Of a DNA stretch of 64,000 bases, positions 51,200 to 61,223 are shown piece by piece. A model generated the notes under the pieces. That model ran no database searches. It was given only the letters and a program-made list of their open reading frames with translations, and was not told the DNA's origin. Within the stretch, counting starts at the first letter, position 1. The number at the start of each line of letters is the position of its first letter. The DNA is from Tubulanus polymorphus (taxonomy: Eukaryota; Nemertea; Palaeonemertea; Tubulaniformes; Tubulanidae): contig NC_134031.1 of NCBI RefSeq assembly GCF_964204645.1, positions 17,357,307 to 17,421,306 on the forward strand, written 5' to 3'. Position numbers and translations under genes: made by a program.

Positions 51200-53565
51200 A
51201 TGGCCCTATTGAACGCAGGCCCGCTTCAGGGCCACGAAGATTTTGGTGAGTAAAATCTATTTTAACATAAATCTTTTAATGATGAAAATTATGTCTGTTG
51301 TTTTCTATAGTGGCATATGACTGTATCTAACTGATAAATGGTGTTCGTTGTTGAAGATATAGCAAAACAATTAGTGTTTTAATCATACATTATTTCGTAG
51401 GGAACGAAAATCACCATAATCAGGGGAAATACTTGATGAGCCACGATCCAATGAGACGTCGTGAAATTACTCCTTCACCCGAGGAAGCATATTTCAACAG
51501 TATCGCTAACAAGGAACCGTCCCCTAGTCACACTGCTTACTGGCCTCCGCAGCATCATCAGCATCCATCTGTATACCATCCCCCGCATCAACCAATTCAT
51601 CCTTATCACAATGCAACTCCAGTCAGTGGTATGTTTAATCTATTCGCAAATTCACAAACAATTTTTGCCCCCATTTGATCGATGCTTTTCAATTAAAATA
51701 TCTATTATCTTTTTTCTTTTAGTGTCGATGCAGCCAGCTATCCCTCAAGCATACGGCGCGCCTCACAAGCAGCTCTACCAGGAAGACCACCAGGGATTAG
51801 AGAAACCTCGCACTGTCACTCCGCCGCTACCTCAACAGAAACCGCAGAGAAAAAACCGCGAACGCGTCAGCTACACGAGATATCAACTCGAAATACTCAA
51901 CCACATTTATGAAAGTGTGAAGTATCCGAACACCGTCCAGAAGCAGATTTTAGCTCATCGATTGGGAATAAAACGGGAACAAGTAAAGGTATTTATTCAG
52001 ACTCTAAACTTTCATAAGTTTCAATTCTGCAATAGAAATTCAAATTGACCCATATACGTTGCTGATGTTCTGATGTGTTTTATCTTTAGATCTGGTTTCA
52101 AAATCGTCGTCGGAAGGACATCGTAGCGCAGAAATACACCAACAACGGAGTACCAATTCCGGTGAAATTACAACCGAAACAAGACGAAAACTCGGTCGTA
52201 CCCGTCGACGTGAAGGGAAGCATGTTGAAAGAATTGCTCGATAACCAAGATGACAATAGTTCTTTTACGGGTGCCATGAATTATAACCATATACGAAGAG
52301 AAGCCGATGTGATTAGAGAAGATCCAAAACCTGAAGCACCTCGGTTCAATGGAATCAACCCTGCGGCATTACCGGCTGCCAATTGTTTTGAACCGATTCC
52401 TCGAAATATCTACGATAGTAGCTCGATGGATGGGTCGCAGATTGGTGTGCCACGAATGGCTCCTGCCTCGCAACTTGGACACTTAGAAAACGAGCGCCAA
52501 GTTTCACCGAGAGTCTCTCCAGTACTCGATGGACAGATAGATGTCCAACAACATGAACTACACAATACCGATATAGACAGTTTGCCTATTGGACACAGAA
52601 CTGCTTCATACCCGGTGCCACCATCACGACCTGAATCGGAGCTCTCCAATCATTCTCAGCATTCTGGTAGTGAACTGCGAGTTGGGGAGTGTCAACCGCC
52701 TCCGAATGTTACTATAAGTAAATCCGAACCTTTCAGGCATCTATATCCACCAACTCAAATCGATTTAGCTTTGGACCTAAAGAATAGACAGTTCGACACC
52801 AGTCCAAACAATAATCCTCAAGCCGATTATCGTAGTGACATGTGTAACAGTCGCGACAGCTCGCCGACCTTGTCCAACTCAGACCAGCAGTCTCAGCCTT
52901 CTCCGAACGACGGTGATCGCGATGGAATCGTCGATCACCAGCAACCAGCTACGTCACCTGTATCATTACTAGATGAATCGATCGATAGAGATTCGACGAA
53001 AGATGACGCGGCTGATGAAAACAAGTCTCAAACACCGGAGGCAAGATTGGATTCGATGCCAACCGACCGTAATCCAATATTCAGTCAAACAACCCAGAAC
53101 CCGCACCAACAGCCCGGTCACTTTCCCTCGTACGGGCATCCCGGATTTTCTCCATACATGAGTCACCATCCGTCGTTTATGGGCGGTTATTACAGCGCTT
53201 ACCCTCCGAATTTCGCTCCCGATATGATGAACTATCTACTCGCGCAGGGGGCCTACGGAGGAATGCCGTCGATGGGTTCACCGTATCGTCACCCGCAGAT
53301 GCTACCACGACACGAGCCCCCGCCACTCGACTCAGTACCGGACAGTAAGCGTATCAAACTGATGGATCACAGCGTAACGACGCAATCTCCGTTCAGAGCT
53401 GATCCCCCGATCCTGATGGGTTCTAATCCACGACTGAACACATCCCCTTACCAAACAGACATGTACCCAGTTGTGTCATCTTCGAATCCGTTTTATCCGA
53501 GTGCGCCTAAAACCCCGACTAGCGTTGAGCACTCGGATTCTGATAGCAATCAAGGTGGCGACTAA
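51200..53565 (+). CDS. Divergent PRD-class-like homeodomain transcription factor
   Basis: Four exons (51200-51245, 51401-51628, 51723-51988, 52090-53565) sum to 2016 nt, 671 residues. The homeodomain is at about residues 135-194, 60 residues long, with L16, Q50, W48, F49, N51 and R53 in place and recognition helix VKIWFQNRRRKD. It would bind DNA as a nuclear transcription factor, probably at TAAT-type sites given Q50 and N51. A phase 0 intron splits the homeobox exactly between codons 46 and 47, a position typical of PRD-class genes, and P26 also fits that class. No paired domain or OAR motif is seen. The N-terminal part is His/Pro-rich (PQHHQHPSVYHPPHQPIHPY). The long C-terminal part is Ser/Pro/Asn-rich and low in complexity, with a GGYYSAYPPNFAPDMMNYLL patch. 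I cannot match it to a named family; a lineage-restricted PRD-like gene is most likely. The start at 51200 is the first Met of a small exon. Confidence 0.88.
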
Positions 53566-54473
53566 ATCACTCGAATAGTCGACCGTCAATTTTTACATAA
53601 AGCATTTTATACTGTTTGATGGTGTGATATTTTGAATTTTCTGACGGTTTCGTAAAATGTAAATTTATGATTGAAGTTTCAATGCATTTTTCACTTGTGA
53701 TAAATAACTCTTTTTCATTGACTCTCTGACCAGACTTGCATTTATTGTAAAATATTTTTCCAAAGTCAAAAATCATATATCGGTTCTTTTTACCTCATAT
53801 TTAACTCAAACCTTATATTATACCAAACGCATACGTATATACACAGTTTTATAAGTTGATTTTATGTTCCGAATAAATATAAATATTTTTGTTATACATA
53901 TTAATGATCGCATTCTTGCTGTAATTTGCATTCAATCGATAAACACTTCTTTATTCTTCATGGACGGCTTGAGAGAAAATTAAAAATGAAAACCTTGTAT
54001 CGTTCATTGAATATGCTGAATATGCTAATGAGCGTCTACGATTCTCGCAGACGGATTTTTACGAGGCAACTTGAAGAAACCCTATTCCCAGTGTATCCAG
54101 TCCTTAAACTACGTTAGCAGAACATCAAGGCTTCATTCAACGTTTATTGGATACCCCACATTCATGCCCCAGTAGTGTCAAGGCCACGAGCAAATCCGTC
54201 GCAGCGACAATAGAAAAAACCTATACAGTGCCCAAGCAACCCACAAAAACGAATTCCATTGTCAAATATGGCGATATTCTGCATGAACCAGACGGCCAAA
54301 ATCTATTCGCAAATTAAGGTAAAATAAACATACAATTTTTTACTTGATCGTCGGATCGCAAGGAATCGGCAACCAGTTGCAGATTTTTCAGTCATGAAAT
54401 CTTTGTCCCATGAATGTTCTCGTCGTTATTTTACAGTAGAATTTGGGAAAATGTTGCTGTGACTTTCGAAGCA
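53566..54473. other. Homeobox 3'UTR and 5' region of the TSP1-repeat gene
   Basis: AATAAA at 53872 gives a plausible 300 bp 3'UTR. The next gene's first coding exon probably starts at 54437 after the acceptor ttttacag, so a non-coding 5' exon should lie upstream, perhaps ending at AATTAAG/gtaaaa near 54321. No coding sequence is seen. Confidence 0.55.
53872..53877 (+). promoter_or_regulatory. Polyadenylation signal of the homeobox gene
   Basis: An AATAAA lies 307 bases after the stop codon, in AT-rich DNA before the next gene. Confidence 0.6.
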
Positions 54474-57400
54474 ATGTTTCTAGGAATACTATTGATAATT
54501 GCTGGAGGTGCGGTCTCGTATCCTATAAATGGGGTAAGTTTCGTGATCATGATTCAGTCAGAGATGAACAGATTGCATAATCGGCCCAATAATCATCTAC
54601 TGAAAAAATCAATCATTTCTTCGTATATCAGGAAATCAAGGATTTAACCAGACTCTGCCAATCGCCATCTGACTGTGAAGGTAAAGATGAAATTTGTATC
54701 AAACCATCGCCTCAACTTACAGTCGGATTATGCGTCCCTGATGTAAGTACATATGTCAGAAAGAATGTTTGAACCCGTTCAGGTGTCTATGTAGAATACC
54801 GGTGTTGGTATTTTGGTTACAAAACCTCATGAACTTTTAATCGGGTAACGTTAGGATCACGTTAAATGCTAATGGGTCTTAGAGATTGTTAGCGTACAAA
54901 TACAAACTAAGTTTTATTTTCAGAATCAATTCGGATCGGTAGATGCAAACAGCGAACTGCTTTCTCAAGATATACCTACTACATATGAAAACCACTTTTC
55001 TACCAAAGACAATAGAAATATATCTACGGAAAACGAAACAAGATCGAAAGAGCGGTGGCAACATGAAGATGGGGCTGTTTCCAACATGGAACCGTTCGTT
55101 TTTAGAGGAGAACCGTACAATGTAACATCGCACAGTGAAATGCTAGTGGAACATCTCCAGGATATCTTATTGAAAAATTCGACATTTAGTTCCCCTTGGA
55201 CATTGCCAGAATTAAGACAGGGAAACAAAAACTCTGACCAAAATCTATCATCTGCTGAAGGTGCAAGCCAAAGTGGGCCATCAAGTGAAAATAAAGAATC
55301 GTCAGCTACGGATGACTTGTTCATGCAGAAATTTAATCAGATGATCTCAGATAAACCATTAAATAATGACGGAACTTCCAACACGGCAAATCATGCTGTA
55401 CGTGACGTCGTTAGCCCGTCGGCTAGTAGCCCTAATGACAATTCCTCTTCATCTCAAAACGCCTCGACAACAAATCAAAGTAACTTAATAGAAGAAAACA
55501 TTTCGAAAATTGAAGATTCGACTAGTCAGGTCATTGACTCCCTTAAATTAGAGAAAAAGCTCGATTCAAACGCAAAATCATCTGCAGCTGCAGACAAGCA
55601 AGACGCCTATTTGAAAGAAAGCCCTGCAAAACATTTCCCAGACGGTAAAGTGGAGAAAGAGGATTTCCATTTACTGCCGGAAAACATTACGCAGAAATAC
55701 ACTGAAAGTCCAACTGATGAGAAGCAAGAATTGAAAAACATTGCCACTGGAGTAGCAAATTCTGATAACAAAGATATCAACTTAAATGCTGAAAAGGGAC
55801 CTAGTTCTACGTTGGATGATGTAAGAACGTTACTGTTGTCCATTTGGAATAGAATTTCACCGCACCAAACTGGTGTTAAACAGAAAATTACCGAAAATCC
55901 TGTGGATGAAATAAAAACTGATAATGTTCATAAAGATGAATCCAGTACAACGATCGGTTTAAAAGTTGATACTGGGAGTAACGGTGCAGTCTCTGAGTTA
56001 TCAATGAATAAGACTGCATCGATACCAAGAGAACCGAATCATACTCAAGGTACTGGCCACAATGTGCTGGACGATGACCGAAATATAGACAATATCGATA
56101 ACTATAAGGGTAACTGGACGTTTGATAAGAAGGAAAATAGAAACTCGAGCATTTCAACAAGCCAGAATACGATTACCGAGTCTCACACAGAAGAGCAATC
56201 TTCCAAAACCCCAATAGAAAATGGTTTATCTGACATAGTGGTTATTCAACAGTCTGTAACCACCCTCTCCTCTACAAATATTGATAATGTTGTCGTTAAT
56301 GACACAACCAACCCGAATATATTAGTTGTTGAAACGACTACAGAGCAGGCGGACAGCACATCTGTTCAGTCGACAGAAACTGTTCCAGACTCATCGTCTG
56401 AAATGTTCAGATCTACCTCTGAACGTAGCAGTACGACAGACAGTGTATCAGATGAAGTAACGAAAATTAAAGATTTAAACAAGGCTGCGGTTGTCACAAA
56501 AGGTACCCCGTCTTCCATATCTGGCCAATTGATAGGATTTCCATCTCAAACAGAATCATCCGCGCATATCGGTGTAAACTCAATTGATTCCGTTACTAAC
56601 AACCAACCAATGACTCCATCAGTTAGTAACAGCCCTATCGAAGGAATTGAAGAAACATTCGCATCCACTGATGTCGCAAAGCCGTTTTCTGAAAATGAGA
56701 AGTCCGCGGTTACACAAATATCTGAAGTTGTCGCCACAGAAGAAAAGGCCAAACCCGAGGAAACGGTTACTGAGCAATCTAAGATTGGGGAACAGGCCAC
56801 TGACCCAGCGATACCGATAAGAACAGAGCAACTTATCCCTGAAACAATCACTCAGCAGTCATCAAAAGACAATGTTCCGGTAGAGATTGCAGGGCCAGAC
56901 GTATTGAAGAAAACTGAGGCTGAGCCAAGTGAGCCAGCTAAACCCTCGTCAAATACTAATGAGAAAGAAGGAATACCTGAATCAGCAGTCGAGAGCAAAC
57001 CTTCTGATATTCCAGTAGAAAATGTTCAGAGCATTTCTGATAATCTTGAGCATAGCAGTGGAAATGGAGAGAATACGGCTGTAAGAAGCAAGCGTGATTT
57101 ATCAGACGCAAGCTCCAATCAGTCGCAAATTCTTGCTGAAACTATGATTCCACGGGTTGACCATAGACCAGAACATGTTTCGAATGCTAGAGCTCACCAG
57201 ATTTTAGCAGATCCAGAGGTTTACAACGACAATCCCGCTCACGCCTCTCGGAATTCTGCGATCCCTGATTACCCACATCAATACGAAGACGTAGAAAATG
57301 ATGAACACTTTCTAGAAACATCAAAAGTACGTCTGAATTCTGACGATGAACTTTCACTAAAAGAACTACTCAAGACTGACTTAGACATTAAAAAGAGTGT

Positions 57401-60400
57401 CAAAGATCTGATGGCGAAGGTAACTAGAATTTCCCACAAATTGGAAGGCGTAGACGCAGACGAAAGACAGTATTGCGAAGGGGAAGAGTGTACTGAAAAT
57501 GACATCCCTGCTCATAGGAATAATTATCCAATTCACGAAGCTCGTAAGCCAACGATGAACGTAATCCACGGCTTTGCTGAAAAAGATAACAATCTTCATT
57601 TGTCCAGCTACAACAGGGAATCTGAGTCAGATGTGGCTCATCCAAATGGTGAACACTCTTCGTTGGAAGGTAACCACGCAATTCCTAGTCAGAATAATCG
57701 AATTGAGCTATCCGACGATATTGGTGAGGATAAAAGTACCGATGGACTGGATCCAAATAACCTAGCTACAACGTCGATGATTGGAATGATTGAAACTGAT
57801 AGTACCTCTTTAGCAAATACACAACAACCTGTGGTAGATATTGCTGTAGCTGAAACAATGGAAAACGGTGGCCAGGAATACAATAATTATACGCAAAATG
57901 AAACCATTAGTGACACCGTGGCTGTCGGCAATGTCAAAGCGAGCCCTGTGGACGCCATTCCCGGCCATGACCCCAGCCAACAGGAGGTAAATAAAGAACT
58001 CGGAGTAGTCGACTATACGTGGAATAAAAAACAACAAATCGGTGGACATGATATGAAAGGACACAATAAAGCCCCACGTTTATCTATGACACTCCAAGAT
58101 CTTATAGACTTGTTACAAATACCGAAGATTAAGAAAATCATAAAACTCTACATCCTCAGTGACGACGACACAAACAAAACTGTCAATTCCCGAGAAAGTG
58201 AATCAAGGAATTTTCTCGAGAGACACATCGATAAGGAGGAAAATGTAAACGCATTTGACAGGATGAAATCATTACTTTTTGGTAGCGAAGGTAGAAACCA
58301 AACGACTTCGTTGATCAATTCGTTGATGAATATGTTTAATAGTGCTGTAGACTCAGTTGTAACGAGGATAAATTCAAATCCAATTGCTAATAAGGAGTCG
58401 CACGCAGTGGAGGAGGAAGATGATTCCGATGCAGCGGAGAAAACCGTTGCGATGGATATCGCAACTAATACTTATAGACAAGCTACTGAAGAGACACCCG
58501 AAAAGGTTTCCACATCTGTTGATTATCAACAAACAGAATCAATCACACTTCCAGGCAAACGCTGGTTCAAATCGGATGTTTCATCATCTCCGCCCTCCTT
58601 TGTTACATCTGAAGAGAAACAAACAGCCACATCGGAATCTATAACGCAAAAAGATGCTACAACCTCAGCGGACTCTATGACACAAGAAGATGACAATTCA
58701 GAACGTATAACTAATGTATCCAGTAAGCGAACGTCCACTACAATTGAGACAATTAGATATCCTACCGAGAAACCTTCAACCGACCTCGCATTGTCGGAAA
58801 GTGATGATTCTGAGGAAGATCTGAGAACATCGTCTACTGATAAAACATTTATCGAAATTAGTACCGCCAGCAGTAGAGAATTTCTAGAGATTCCAAATGG
58901 AACGAACTCCGCTAATAACGATATCATTGGTCTAACCGAGGTAGAACGTACCATTCCCGAGGAATCAGTTGCTCAATCTACCGCAAAAACAATTGCCACT
59001 GAAGCGGCAGTCCCACTTATTGATGTAGAGCACGAGACATTGCCCTCTGCCGAAGATCATTTACATTTTGATGAGCAAGGTGTAGCAGATACCGGAGTAG
59101 GACTAGGGGCAGTACCAGAGAAAATAGACACGAAACCAACAACAGTTTCTCGCACAGTCGTATTACCCGGACAGGGAGGTAAGCGACCGACCCATATTGA
59201 GGAGGGGCCTGGGCACATACATCAGTTACTGACTCCTTTGGCAGTCAAACAAAAAGCCGCATCTGTTCTCAAGAACGCATTACATTTGAAGAATAGTAAA
59301 TTGAATAGAGGTCTATTAGAGAAGTCAGAGGAAGCTGATCCGGGGAGTGGTCTGAGTGAAAGTGTTCCAGTAGAGAAAGAAGAAACTGCTGTAAACAAAC
59401 GTGCCGCAGATTGGATCAGCAGTCATCCATATCGAACTAAAAGGGAAGCTCTACACAAACGCAAGCGACCAGATCTAAATAGAGAAATAGATAGTGAAAG
59501 TTTTAGAAAACGACGCCAAAAGAATATCCAAAGCAAGACGCCAGATGCCGATGCCGAAGAATATGACAATGGTGACCAAGGGATCGATGAAAGTGACATG
59601 GGTGAATTCGAAAATAAGTTTGATTTTGGAAATTCCAAATCAACTGAATGGAAAATAACCGAAGCTAAACCTATTATTCGCAGAGACAAGATAGCGAATA
59701 AGAAGCATTTCAACCTGCTTAACCACTATGGACATGTAAACCACCCTGATGGTAAGTCAGCCTACCGTGGTGGTGATGCCTTCACAACCTCGATTTAATG
59801 TTATAGCAAATTTAAATTCAATCATTTTAGTAGATAATCACCATGTGAATTCGGACAAGGACTACAACCATATTGAGTTTCTAGCCATCAGAAAAACCCA
59901 AAAACACGATGGTTTACATGAAGATGTCGAGAATCCGCATCCAAACAGATTCAACGATTTCGAGAGTTTACTTGCGAATAAGATAAAAGATATGTCGACG
60001 AATGGTAGAAAACGACCGAGGAATAAGATACAGAAAACTGGCGTAACAACTGTCCAAAAGAAGCCGATAGACAAACAACTGAAAAATAATGAAATTAAGA
60101 CTACCAACAGCAACAAACATGATAAAGTTATGAAGGATACGATAGATGATTCACGTCATGATCTCGAAATGTCCACCTCTCCAACTCGTGTGGTTACTAG
60201 TGATGATGGTTGGGTTAGTGGTGATGGAGATTCTGTTGAAGCAAAGTTTAGTGACGAAGAGATAGAAGAGTTAGGGAAAGTGTTAGATTCCGAAATATAT
60301 GCCGATTTCGGAGAAAAAAGCACAGCGACGCACTTTACAGGTGCAACAGATGCAAAAACGAACCATGTAACTCGTACTGTCCCGATCCCGACGGTTCCGG

Positions 60401-61177
60401 CTTTATTCAACAAATCTAAAAGCCGGCCTTTTAAATCTAGCAACATCGAAGAATCCACGGACCCTATTGAACTGATAATTGAAACTGTCCATACGTTGAA
60501 AAAGCGACACCTAAAAGAAGAAGACTTGGTTTTTGATGTGCCTGCAGCTGATTCAACAGAGCAGCAGTCTTATGATCCTGACTACGCTAACGATGTACAG
60601 TCATTAGTTCCGCGTGTACCGGAAAGTTCCGGTGATGTCAACGTTTATGAAGATAAACTAATAGACTCAGGTAGGAATTCAATATCGACGAATTTCTATA
60701 CCAAAGTTTGATGAATCATTAAGATCACAATATCCGTGGTGAACCAATAAATGTAAAATCCCATATTGTTGAATGACTTAAAAGGTTTATTTAAAGATAC
60801 TTGAAATATTCAAGATGTCTTACGTTATGTTTCTGTCTTATCATAAGTTTGTATACTGTGTAGCTATTTGTCGTGTCATCTTAGACTGAAGAAGGGTGGT
60901 AGAAACCACCCGAAATATTTCTAGTATTTTTAAATAAACTGTGTCATTCAACAATTTTAGAATTCTACATTCACCAAGGTTTGATATTACTGGTAATACT
61001 AATGAATCAAAACACATATTTTCAGACTTTACACCATGGAGTGAATGGGGTATGTGCAGCGTCAGCTGTGATTTCGGTCAAAGGGAAAGATCAAGGCGAT
61101 GTTTAGGACGAAATTTCCAAGCTCACTGCGAAGGTCCCGATATCGAACTGGAAGATTGTAAGATGATCCCGTGCTAA
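54474..61177 (+). CDS. Large secreted acidic Ser/Thr-rich protein with C-terminal TSP1 repeat
   Basis: Five coding exons (54474-54533, 54632-54742, 54924-59751, 59831-60670, 61026-61177) sum to 5991 nt, 1996 residues. Residues 1-20 (MFLGILLIIAGGAVSYPING) look like a signal peptide. Residues 21-57 hold four Cys (LCQSPSDCEGKDEIC). Residues 58-1946, mostly one 4.8 kb exon, are low-complexity, rich in Ser, Thr, Glu, Asp and Asn, with many N-x-S/T sites. Basic sites include RSKR at 778-781, GKR at 1268-1270, GGKR at about 1475-1478, RTKR at 1561-1564, HKRKR at 1568-1572 and RKRR at 1585-1588. Residues 1947-1996 form a thrombospondin type 1 repeat with W-S-E-W and six Cys. TSP1 repeats usually bind matrix or receptors. 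An extracellular matrix or proteolytically processed protein is inferred; no named orthologue is recognised. The start is the first Met of the signal exon. Confidence 0.87.
60886..60915 (+). other. Hammerhead-like motif in a repeat-like segment of the last TSP1-gene intron
   Basis: CTGAAGA (60886-60892) and GAAA (60912-60915) flank a 6 bp hairpin, GGGTGG/CCACCC, with loop TAGAAA. The order CUGANGA-stem II-GAAA is that of a hammerhead ribozyme. However, one extra A lies before the stem, and I see no convincing stem III or cleavage site. Such degenerate motifs occur at the ends of some retroelements. An active ribozyme is not claimed. Confidence 0.3.
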
Positions 61178-61217
61178 ATATGATCAAGAAATGAATATTT
61201 AGTCTTTAAAAAATGTA

Positions 61218-61223
61218 AATAAA
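61218..61223 (+). promoter_or_regulatory. Polyadenylation signal of the TSP1-repeat gene
   Basis: An AATAAA lies 41 bases after the stop codon (TAA 61175-61177), giving a very short 3'UTR. Confidence 0.65.

Noticed and set aside
54965-55324. 119-codon - strand frame opposite the giant exon, and others like it at 58526-58954 and 56546-56851
   Set aside because: They are shadows of the long + strand coding exon, whose composition suppresses stops on the other strand.
60961-61025. Alternative last-exon acceptor at 60960 (ttttag) for the TSP1 gene
   Set aside because: Joining there shifts the frame and loses the TSP1 repeat, whereas the acceptor at 61025 keeps phase 1 and gives DFTPWSEW.
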